From a virus: a stretch of 37,645 nt of DNA. The position numbers and the translations under genes are program-made. Position 1 is the first letter of the stretch. Every line of letters begins with the position of its first letter. This document shows, in pieces, positions 12,451-20,729 of the stretch. A model generated the notes under the pieces. The model ran no database searches, was not told the origin of the DNA, and saw nothing but the letters and a program-made list of their open reading frames with translations. The DNA lies in the IMG/VR virus record IMGVR_UViG_3300013103_001392, positions 1 through 37,645 of that record; one strand, given 5' to 3'.

Positions 12451-13884
12451 GTGGCTTTCTTTGATTTTCTAAAAAAACGAAAAAAGAAGGAAGAAAAAAG
12501 AAGAAATGTTTTAACCTTGGATCAGATGGTTAAGGAATTAGGAGTCGCCAGAGAAGGCGTGATTTCTTCTTATGAGGTTGAAGAGAATCCTGATGATTTA
12601 GGACCTGAGACTTATATTCAAATGCAGAAAAACGATGGAGAAGTTCAGGCAATTGTCAGACTTTTTACTTTGCCGATAATCTCGACCCCTTGTCATATTC
12701 TTCCTGCTAAAGGAGATAAAGGAGAAAGAGATTTTATAGAAACTGTATTCACCGCTCCTCCAAAATTAGGCGGAATGACAACTCCGCTTCCTTTTCTTAT
12801 TGCTGATATGACAAGGGCTATTTTTGAAGGTTTTCGTCTATATGAAAAAGTGGCTAGAATAATTGAAGAAGGAAAATACAAAGGATTTGTTGGCTGGAAA
12901 AAATTAGCTCCAAGAGATGCCAGAACCATTCAATTGAAAGCTGATGAACATGGAGGATTTAACGGAGCAAGACAAGAAGCGTTTTTTGGGGGAAAACAAA
13001 TTTCTGTTGATATTCCTCCTGAAAAGTGCATGCTTTTTACTTTTCAAAAAGAAAAACATTGGCTTTATGGAGAATCTATTCTAAAAACTGCTTTCTATCA
13101 TTATGAGAAAAAACATAAACTTTATTATATTGCTCACAAAAAAGCGGAAATTGAATCTTTAGGTTTAAAGATTTTGCGAATTAATAACACAATGACGCCT
13201 GCTCAAAGAGAAAAAGCAGAAGAAGTAGTTGATACAATAGGAATTAATTCGAGGGTAACCCTGCCTCCGGGCGTTGATTTGGAAATAGAAAGAGGGGGCG
13301 GAGGATATGATCCTTTGCCCTTGATAGAACATCACAATTTAATGATGGCTCGTTCTGCTATTTGTCAAGCTATTGATCAAGTAAAATATGCCTATCCTTA
13401 TGGAAAAGGAACTCCTTCATCTCAATTCTTAATAATGTCCATTGAATCAATCATGAGACAAATGGAAGCTACTCTTAACACTTATGCCGTTGCTCCTTTA
13501 ATAGATTTTAATTTTGGAACTTCTGCCTATCCTCAGATAAAATTTGAGAAAATTTCTGATCCCTCCAAAGAATTTCTGATGAATGTCTTTAATCAAATAA
13601 TGAAAGCAAAAGTTGGACTTCCTAAAGGCTTTATTGATCAAGTTATAGATGAAACAGCAAAGAGTTTGAATCTTAAATGGGCTTTAGAAGAAAAGACAGA
13701 AAATAAAGAGGCTTTAGAAGCTTTTGAAAGAGGAAAACTTGAACAATCTAATAAATTAAGAATAAAAGCTCCTCCAACGCCAAAAAGTCTGAAAGAAAAG
13801 ATTTTAAAGGTTAAAAATACTCCTGAAAACCTAACTCGTTGTTATGAGTTAGGCAAAGAATTTGCTTATGTCGGAGGAAAGTAA
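12451..13884 (+). CDS. Phage portal protein, Mu gp29-like
   Basis: The portal forms the dodecameric ring at the capsid vertex through which DNA is packed and ejected. The 477-aa protein has the Mu gp29/DUF935-like sequence course: an N-terminal basic segment, EVQAIVRLFTLPII, PRDARTIQLK, the stretch P-PEKCMLFTFQKEKHWLYGESIL with AFYHYEKKHKL, and a C-terminal helical region after a GGGGYDPLPLIEHHN loop. The start is GTG 12451, because the same frame has a TAA just upstream and the ATG at 12449 is out of frame. AAAGGAG lies about 20 nt upstream, unusually far. The position before protease and capsid genes fits. No terminase is adjacent. Confidence 0.85.
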   Translation: MAFFDFLKKRKKKEEKRRNVLTLDQMVKELGVAREGVISSYEVEENPDDLGPETYIQMQKNDGEVQAIVRLFTLPIISTPCHILPAKGDKGERDFIETVFTAPPKLGGMTTPLPFLIADMTRAIFEGFRLYEKVARIIEEGKYKGFVGWKKLAPRDARTIQLKADEHGGFNGARQEAFFGGKQISVDIPPEKCMLFTFQKEKHWLYGESILKTAFYHYEKKHKLYYIAHKKAEIESLGLKILRINNTMTPAQREKAEEVVDTIGINSRVTLPPGVDLEIERGGGGYDPLPLIEHHNLMMARSAICQAIDQVKYAYPYGKGTPSSQFLIMSIESIMRQMEATLNTYAVAPLIDFNFGTSAYPQIKFEKISDPSKEFLMNVFNQIMKAKVGLPKGFIDQVIDETAKSLNLKWALEEKTENKEALEAFERGKLEQSNKLRIKAPPTPKSLKEKILKVKNTPENLTRCYELGKEFAYVGGK

Positions 13885-13990
13885 AAATCCTTGGATTTGT
13901 CCCAGGTGCGGTAGAGAAAATAAAGCGGAAAATTCTCATTGTAAGTATTGCGGATGGCCAAAAGACGCAAGAGTTCTTCCAGACGATTAA
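13868..13990 (+). CDS. 40-aa zinc-ribbon protein between portal and polyprotein
   Basis: The frame runs from ATG 13868 to TAA 13988-13990. The start overlaps the portal end by 17 nt, and the next gene starts after one base (TAATATG), so all three are translationally coupled. Residues WICPRCGRENKAENSHCKYCGW form one CxxC…CxxC ribbon. The role is unknown. The position in the head operon suggests a small virion or assembly factor. Confidence 0.65.
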   Translation: MSEESKNPWICPRCGRENKAENSHCKYCGWPKDARVLPDD

Positions 13991-13991
13991 T

Positions 13992-16900
13992 ATGTTAGTT
14001 CCTTCGGATATTCCAGAATTATTAAAGCCAGGAAGAACGACTCCTTTGCCAGGAAGAATTTTAGTGCCTCCTCATGGAAGGCTAATTTGGCAAGGGAAAA
14101 AGAAAGCAATTCTTAGTTCTCGTTTAGACGAAAAATATATTGGCATTCCTGTTTACTTCATTGAAGGAAATAAAGCTTTGGGAATCATGGAGCTGAAAGC
14201 TCCTGAAAAGATTGATTTGAAGGATTTTAAGCGATTAAGGAAAATTCATAGAGTTACAGATGAAGAATATGAAAAATGGTGGAAAGGCAAGAAGTTTCTC
14301 TATTTCTATCCTTTAGAAGTTATTTCCAAATTTGATCCTCCAAAAGAAATTGAACGGCCGAAAGGAGCTCAGGTTTGGCTAAAGGCTGTTACTTTTAAAA
14401 GTCTGGAATTTCTTGATCCAAAAAAATTAACAGATGAAGAACTTCTTCAGGCTCATGAACGATTAAATAAATTTTGGAAAGAAAGATTAGCTTCAGAAGA
14501 AGAACTTATCAATTATAATCTTTTAATCCTTAATGAAATCAAAGAAAGAAAATTGGAAATTCCAGAGACTGAATTAGATAAAGAATCCAAGAGATTTCAA
14601 GAACAATTTAGCAAATCCGGCTTCAAAGTTTATTTTTTTGGAACAAAGGGTCTTGTTGAAGAAGAAGGCCCCGGACATAGATTCCATACAGCAATTCTTT
14701 ATGAATACAAAGGAAAACGTCTATTAGTTGATTATGGAAAAATTAATCAAGGAAATTTAGATAAGATAAAGCCTGATTATATCCTTACTTCACATAGTCA
14801 TCCCGACCATTTATTAGGCTTAAGAGATATGTCTGTTATTGTCTCAGAAGATACGGAGAAAGAAATCCCTAATCTTTATAAAGATTTTAACATCGATACT
14901 CGAGCACGATATAAATCTTATGAAACTTTCCAACTTGGTCCTTTTAAAATAACTCCGATTCCTGTTTTACATTCCATTCGAGCCAAAATGCACGTCTTTC
15001 TTATTGAAATGGGAGATAAACGAGTTCTTCAGGCAACAGATATTCTTGGCTGGCATAGTGGAGATAGAGAAAAGTATATCAAGAACTTAGATTTAGCTAT
15101 TATTGATGGTTCTTCCTTTTCAAAAACTCTAGCTAGAAGAAAAGGAAAAGAAGGAGAGCCTTATGGCCATGCAAGTATCGTCACTCAATTGAAAAATTGG
15201 TATAAACCTGAAAATGTTAAAAGAATAATTATCACTCATTTGGGCAAAGAGCCTTTGGAGATGGGAGATGAAGAATTGTTAAGAAAAGCCAAAGAAATAA
15301 CAAATGTTCCAATCGCTGTTGCAACTGATGAAACTATAATTAATCTAAGCGAAGATTTTGCTCCAATCTATACTTCTGGGAAAGTCTTGGGAAGAAGAGT
15401 ATCTCTTGAGGAAATTCTTCCTTATTTCAAAGATTTTCTAATTCAGAGACCGATCTGTTATTTAACCGGTGGAATAGTGAACCAAGGTTCAACTACGGGA
15501 GATATAGATCTCTTACTTCCTGATTGGCTAAGTTTTGATATGAGAAGGATAATAGAATTCAGAATAGCCAGAAGTGTTCCTTGGTGGATTAGAAGAAGAC
15601 TTCATTTTGTCTATGATCGCTTTGCTACTCCTTTCACAAACGCTTTGCCACTTTATAATTTAGCAATGTTAAGAAGCGAAGATGAAATTTTGAGACTTTC
15701 TGAAGTTTCTAAACAGTTACGGGAAAAGCCAAGAATTGAAAGCGCTATCAAAGACGCTGAGGCTTCAGCAAGAGAAGATAAGATAAAATTATTTAGATAT
15801 TTTCTTCCTCTAAAGCCAACCAGAGGATATTATCCAGAAAGAAGGCAAACCATTGATTTGTTTATTGAAGTAATGGAGGAAATGGGAGATTATCCGTTTT
15901 ATTCAACCAAAAAATACGATGGTTTTCATGTGGAAGTTCATAAAAAGGGAGATCGAGTTAAGATATTTTCCGAAGATGGAGAAGTTGTAACTTCTCGCTT
16001 GCCGAATGTTATAAAGGAAATTCAAGCCCTAAGCAAGGAAGATCTAGTCTTAATGGCAGAACTTGAAATTTGGCGAGACGGAAAACATTATCCAAGAGAA
16101 GTAGCGGCTGGCTATATGCATCAGAAGGGAACTCCCGATGATTCTGATGTTGTCTTGAATGTTTACGATTTACCTTACTTCAAAGAAGATATTCATAATA
16201 AGCCGTTTGAGAAACGATTAAAATTACTTGAATCTTTGCCTTTCAAACAAAGAACATGGAAGATTCCGAATACGAAAATAAAATTGAATTTTGCCCCTTA
16301 TCTTCTTTCAAAAAATAGAGAAGAATTAAGAAGACACACAGAGTTTTTAAGACGACTTCCCGGTTCGGAGGGTAATGTTTGTAAAACAAGAGATTTTATT
16401 TACAACTTAAAGGGAATTCGTTCTGGAATGGTCAAATTTCATAACTCAACTGTCGTTTATGGAAAAGTTCTTAGAGTGAAGGAAACAAAAGTCAAAGGAG
16501 TATTTAATTATTATTTTGGGCTCGAAAAAGGCGACATTAATGCGAAAGTAGAAGAATTAGAGAATCGATTTTATCATCGGGTTGGGAGAACATTCTCTAC
16601 TTCTTTGAAAGCGAAGGTTGGTGATGTTTTAGAAATTGAAGGAGAAACATTGAATGTTGAACATAATCTAAAAGATAACTCTTATAAGCTAAGTCTTTGG
16701 GCTCCGAGGGTGATGAAGAAAGTTGATAGAAAGCCAGATACGATAAAAGAAGCTATTGAAAGAGCGAAGAAAAATTTCTGCTTACAAGAAAAAGAAATTA
16801 CTGAAGAAGGAAAGATTATTTACTTATCAGAAATAGAAAAACTTCATTTAGAACAATTTCGAGCAGAAGGAATTGATGAAGATCTTGCTCATCCCAAAGA

Positions 16901-19900
16901 ACGTTATAAAGAACTGATTGCGGATCTTCGTTATCTGGGAAATTCTGCCTTCCCCAGATTGAAAAGTGGAAAAAGATGGGGAGAATGGATGCTTGAAGAT
17001 GTCTTGAAATATTTTGCAAAGATTGTTGATACTCTAAGAGGAATTTATTTCCCAATTCTTCCTCCTAAGAAGGGAAGTAAAGAATATTCTTCTTCCTACT
17101 GGCGGTGTTATCGCGAATCAGAGAAATATATGAGAAGCAAGCCTCCGAAAGAAAGCGAAATTAAGGATTGGGAAAAGAAACGCAAGGAATGGATGAAAAA
17201 AATTGAAAAAGGTTTCTTCCCTTATTTTGGAGGATTGAAACGTTTTAAAAACATCATTTTGCAATACTTCCCAGAGCATAAACGCTATATTGAAATTTTT
17301 GGAGGAAAGGGAGAAATGATTTGGGAAAAAGAGCCAAGTGAGGAAGAAATTTATAATGATAAAGATGAAGTTCTAGTAAAACTTTTTAGAATTTTAAAAA
17401 GACTAAGCTCTTCTGACTTAGTTAGACTTTCAAAGTTTAATTGGATTGGAGGGAGAGAATATTTTGAAAGTTTAAAACGGAAAAAACCAAAAAATGATTT
17501 AGAATTTTTTCATAAATGGATTTATATCCATAAATTCGGCAAACATCATGCTCAGCCAGATAAAGATGATTTTAACGAATTGATGACCGGGAAAAATATT
17601 TGGGCTAATTTGAAAAGAGAAATTGAGAAAAGTCAAGAACGTATAAAGAATGTGAAAATTTTTAATAAGGATTGGAGTGATGTTCTAGAAGAATTTGATT
17701 CTAAAGATACATTTATCTTTGCAGATCCTCCTTATCCCGGAAGAGAAATTTACTATAGGATTGCTGATATAGATTGGGAAAAATTATGGAAAAAGTTCTC
17801 AGATGCAAAGTCTAAAATTCTTATGATCTACATGAAGAATATTGATGAAGGAATTGACGAGAGAATCAAACCATTTTTCAAAAACTGGCATGTTAAGAGA
17901 TTTCGAGTCAGAAAATTGATCTCTCATTGGCATCCTAATATTCCGAAATATTTCTATTTCTATCTTATTGCTAATTATCCTTTGCAAAAATCTAAGATAG
18001 AAAAACAATCCGATCCTTATTTAGAATATCCAAGGCCAGAAAAGCCAAGAGAATATGTTATACAAAGACATTTCAGAGGCAAAAGTGTCTCAGATAGAAC
18101 TCCTATTATTATAAGAGAGAATGGGAAGGTAAAAATAGTTCCTATTCAAAATCTTTTTACTTATCAAGAAAGAAATATGACTCTGTGTGAAAAGAAGCTA
18201 AATGGAATTGAAATTTGGACTAAGAATGGTTGGTCAAAATTAAAAGGAGTAACAAGGCATCGTCAAGATTCACCAATTGTTAGATTGGTAACAATGGAAG
18301 GATTTTTAGAAACAACAAAAGATCATTCGGTTTTCACCCCAGATGGAAAAGCAATTGCGGTTTCTGAATTAAAAGAAGGAGATAGAATCGAACTAATTGA
18401 TCTTCCAAAATTGCAAGGAAATCAAGATGTTGATAAAGAAATTGCTTGGCTTTATGGTTTTTATCTAGCAGAAGGTTCAAAACGAAAGAATAGAGGAATA
18501 GTCATTTCGAATTCTAAAAGGGAACTATTAGAAAAGTGTCGAAAAATAGCTAATAAACTGGGATTGAAGTCGCATATTTATCCAGATAAGAATAATTGGA
18601 AGATAGAAATAAATTGGAATATTGGACCTATTTTTGAGGTTAGCGGATGTCATGAGGTAAAAGAACGTTTAGCTCGTTGGAAAGTGGTTCCTTCATGTGT
18701 TTTCTCTTGGAATAAGGAAAGTCAGAAAGCTTTTTTAGAAGGCTATTTCGCAGGAGATGGGATTAATATTTCAGAAAAGCACATTGAGTGGGCTAGTTCT
18801 TCTCAGAGTGTTGCTCAAGGAATTCTTGTCTTAGCTAAAAATCTTTATAATTTTCCTTATTTCAGAATTCTTCTTCAAAACGATGACAAGAGTGATGTTT
18901 ATCGAATCGTCTTAGCTAAAGAGCATAATCTATTACAGAAAGAAAGAAATGTTTTGAAGAAAATAATAAAGGCAAAGTCTTTGGATGGAGTGGGAGAGAA
19001 AAATAATAACTTCAGAACTGGAAAATATGTAAGTAAAAATCAAGAAGAATTTTTCATCTATTCTAAAAGAAGATGGGTCTATGATGTAGAGACAGAAAAT
19101 CATGATTTCCTAGCTGGAATAGGAAGAATTCGAGCACATAATAGCCATCATTTAGATCTAAGAATAAAACACAATGATTATCTAATTGGCTGGACTATCG
19201 CTGATGCTGTAAAAGGGAAGCCTGGAAAACCAATAACAACATTAGAGCAGGCTAAGGCATTAGATCAAAATGAGATTTCAAAAATAGATTGGAAAAAGGG
19301 GGTTCCTAAACTAAGACCTGGAATAAAGCCTGGATTTAAAGAAAAGTATGCAGAACTTGCTGCAATGAGGAAAAGTCCTGAGCCAGTTCCTTGGCTGAAT
19401 GTTGAAGGAGTTGTTCCTAAGGGTTCTGTAGGAGCAACGAAACAATTTCCAGGCGTATTTCATATAATCGATAAAGGATATTGTGAGTTCGGAGCTTTAA
19501 AGCCCTACTTTTGTGAATATTTTTTTTCTAAAGGCAAACTTAAAGGCAGATGGTTTTTTAGACAGTTAAGGCCTTCTGAATTTCGAGGAACAACAAAGAA
19601 AGCAAACGAAATAATTCCTCCATCCAGAGAAACAGAATTTAGACAAGAAGCTGCTTGGTTTTTCATTAAGCCTATTGATGAAACTCCATATGTAATTTCT
19701 GATGCTGCTGTTGAGAAGAAATGGATTCCCCCTTATGGGATTTCTGCTTTGCCAGAAAAGATTAGAAAGAAGATTCCTAAAGAATTTCAGTATTGGAAAG
19801 AAAAAGATGAGAAGAAACGAATAGAAATTCGAGATAAACTTGTAAAAGAATTAGCAGAGAAATTAATTGAAAAGCGTTTAACTCCTGGAATGCGTTGGGC

Positions 19901-20717
19901 TAAAGCTGCTTATCGTTATGTTTTGTCAAAACAAGTTATGACATTTTGGCGTCGAACTCCCCTTCCGGGCAAGATTAAGAGAGTGCAAGAGGCTCTTAAC
20001 GACTTTTTGAAACTACATCCTTTAAAGAAAGAATGGATAGGAGATGCAATCAAATGGTTGGAATCAAGACCAAATGAAATGAAAGAACTTATTGCTCAAG
20101 AACTTCGTTTGAAAAAGAGCAGAGAAATCAGGTGGGTTTTACAACATCACTGGTGGCGTGGACAAAAAGTAATCAGAGCTGGGGCATCAAGAGAACATTG
20201 GGATTTGCGTCTAGATTTCCCTTCTAGAGAAGGATTAATGCATTTTGTTCTAATGCAGAATCCTTTGAAAAATAAAGAAGTTACAGCAATTTTAAAACCT
20301 TGTAAATATAAAGAATGGATGAATTTTTCTGGCTATATCCCTCCCGAGAATGAAAGAAAGAAGATGTCGAAAGAAGAACTAGCAAAATTCCCACCCGGAA
20401 TTGAAGAAGCCAATCCGACTAAAGAAACAAGCTGCTTTATGGAGATTTTAGATAAGGGAAAAGCAATTGTTTATGAGGATGGAGATTTATTCAAAAAATT
20501 TGAATTTAAAGGCAATAAATTAAAAGGACTTTGGGTATTTATAAGAGAGAATACAAGCAGTTTTTGGATTATGAAGAAGAGTTCTCTTCCGAAAACAGAA
20601 AAAATCTTAAGAATTCATGAAAATTGTAAGTATTTTGAGAATGGATATTGTAAATTGAAAGAAAAACAAGTTGATCCTAAAGCTCCAGCTTGTCCTAAAT
20701 TCGAGTCCAAAGAGTAA
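13992..20717 (+). CDS. 2241-aa multi-enzyme DNA-processing protein (ASCH-like, MBL, NTase-like, ligase, D12 methylase, two LigD-PE domains, intein)
   Basis: Domains in order: ASCH/PUA-like (about 15-115); metallo-beta-lactamase with HSHPDH at 268-273; nucleotidyltransferase-like GSTTGDID at 499-506; ATP-dependent DNA ligase with KYDG at 641-644 (Lys641 the adenylated candidate), AELEIW (689-694) and a GMVK motif V, then an OB-like region ending WAPRV; D12-class adenine methylase with FFPYFGG (1075-1081) and DPPY (1245-1248); LigD-type 3'-phosphoesterase (EYVIQRH…HHLDLR) split by an intein at 1365-1717; a helical linker; a second phosphoesterase copy with WVLQHH and EHWDLRLD (about 2047-2075); and a four-cysteine tail. 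All key residues I can place are present. It occupies the MuF slot between portal and protease. Cleavage into parts by the phage protease is possible. Confidence 0.8.
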   Translation: MLVPSDIPELLKPGRTTPLPGRILVPPHGRLIWQGKKKAILSSRLDEKYIGIPVYFIEGNKALGIMELKAPEKIDLKDFKRLRKIHRVTDEEYEKWWKGKKFLYFYPLEVISKFDPPKEIERPKGAQVWLKAVTFKSLEFLDPKKLTDEELLQAHERLNKFWKERLASEEELINYNLLILNEIKERKLEIPETELDKESKRFQEQFSKSGFKVYFFGTKGLVEEEGPGHRFHTAILYEYKGKRLLVDYGKINQGNLDKIKPDYILTSHSHPDHLLGLRDMSVIVSEDTEKEIPNLYKDFNIDTRARYKSYETFQLGPFKITPIPVLHSIRAKMHVFLIEMGDKRVLQATDILGWHSGDREKYIKNLDLAIIDGSSFSKTLARRKGKEGEPYGHASIVTQLKNWYKPENVKRIIITHLGKEPLEMGDEELLRKAKEITNVPIAVATDETIINLSEDFAPIYTSGKVLGRRVSLEEILPYFKDFLIQRPICYLTGGIVNQGSTTGDIDLLLPDWLSFDMRRIIEFRIARSVPWWIRRRLHFVYDRFATPFTNALPLYNLAMLRSEDEILRLSEVSKQLREKPRIESAIKDAEASAREDKIKLFRYFLPLKPTRGYYPERRQTIDLFIEVMEEMGDYPFYSTKKYDGFHVEVHKKGDRVKIFSEDGEVVTSRLPNVIKEIQALSKEDLVLMAELEIWRDGKHYPREVAAGYMHQKGTPDDSDVVLNVYDLPYFKEDIHNKPFEKRLKLLESLPFKQRTWKIPNTKIKLNFAPYLLSKNREELRRHTEFLRRLPGSEGNVCKTRDFIYNLKGIRSGMVKFHNSTVVYGKVLRVKETKVKGVFNYYFGLEKGDINAKVEELENRFYHRVGRTFSTSLKAKVGDVLEIEGETLNVEHNLKDNSYKLSLWAPRVMKKVDRKPDTIKEAIERAKKNFCLQEKEITEEGKIIYLSEIEKLHLEQFRAEGIDEDLAHPKERYKELIADLRYLGNSAFPRLKSGKRWGEWMLEDVLKYFAKIVDTLRGIYFPILPPKKGSKEYSSSYWRCYRESEKYMRSKPPKESEIKDWEKKRKEWMKKIEKGFFPYFGGLKRFKNIILQYFPEHKRYIEIFGGKGEMIWEKEPSEEEIYNDKDEVLVKLFRILKRLSSSDLVRLSKFNWIGGREYFESLKRKKPKNDLEFFHKWIYIHKFGKHHAQPDKDDFNELMTGKNIWANLKREIEKSQERIKNVKIFNKDWSDVLEEFDSKDTFIFADPPYPGREIYYRIADIDWEKLWKKFSDAKSKILMIYMKNIDEGIDERIKPFFKNWHVKRFRVRKLISHWHPNIPKYFYFYLIANYPLQKSKIEKQSDPYLEYPRPEKPREYVIQRHFRGKSVSDRTPIIIRENGKVKIVPIQNLFTYQERNMTLCEKKLNGIEIWTKNGWSKLKGVTRHRQDSPIVRLVTMEGFLETTKDHSVFTPDGKAIAVSELKEGDRIELIDLPKLQGNQDVDKEIAWLYGFYLAEGSKRKNRGIVISNSKRELLEKCRKIANKLGLKSHIYPDKNNWKIEINWNIGPIFEVSGCHEVKERLARWKVVPSCVFSWNKESQKAFLEGYFAGDGINISEKHIEWASSSQSVAQGILVLAKNLYNFPYFRILLQNDDKSDVYRIVLAKEHNLLQKERNVLKKIIKAKSLDGVGEKNNNFRTGKYVSKNQEEFFIYSKRRWVYDVETENHDFLAGIGRIRAHNSHHLDLRIKHNDYLIGWTIADAVKGKPGKPITTLEQAKALDQNEISKIDWKKGVPKLRPGIKPGFKEKYAELAAMRKSPEPVPWLNVEGVVPKGSVGATKQFPGVFHIIDKGYCEFGALKPYFCEYFFSKGKLKGRWFFRQLRPSEFRGTTKKANEIIPPSRETEFRQEAAWFFIKPIDETPYVISDAAVEKKWIPPYGISALPEKIRKKIPKEFQYWKEKDEKKRIEIRDKLVKELAEKLIEKRLTPGMRWAKAAYRYVLSKQVMTFWRRTPLPGKIKRVQEALNDFLKLHPLKKEWIGDAIKWLESRPNEMKELIAQELRLKKSREIRWVLQHHWWRGQKVIRAGASREHWDLRLDFPSREGLMHFVLMQNPLKNKEVTAILKPCKYKEWMNFSGYIPPENERKKMSKEELAKFPPGIEEANPTKETSCFMEILDKGKAIVYEDGDLFKKFEFKGNKLKGLWVFIRENTSSFWIMKKSSLPKTEKILRIHENCKYFENGYCKLKEKQVDPKAPACPKFESKE
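18084..19142 (+). mobile_element. LAGLIDADG intein inside the first phosphoesterase domain
   Basis: The 353-residue insertion runs from Ser1365 to Asn1717 of the host protein. Block A is SVSDRTPIIIR and block B is TKDH (1442-1445). Block C/E-type LAGLIDADG motifs are LYGFYLAEG (1487-1495) and FLEGYFAGDG (1581-1590). Block F/G is VYDVETENHDFLAG…IRAHN, followed by Ser1718 as +1 residue. Splicing would rejoin HFRGK to SHHLDLR, restoring the conserved phosphoesterase motif. Nucleophile Ser1, penultimate His and terminal Asn are all present, so splicing should work. The homing endonuclease retains both motifs with the catalytic acidic residues. Confidence 0.88.
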
Positions 20718-20729
20718 TTACTTGACCCT

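Noticed and set aside
13992-20717. Archaeal virus origin, suggested by the C-terminal cysteine pattern and ligase style
   Set aside because: DnaN-like clamp, DnaA box, sigma-70 promoters and an intrinsic terminator point to a bacterial host; the domains could have been acquired.
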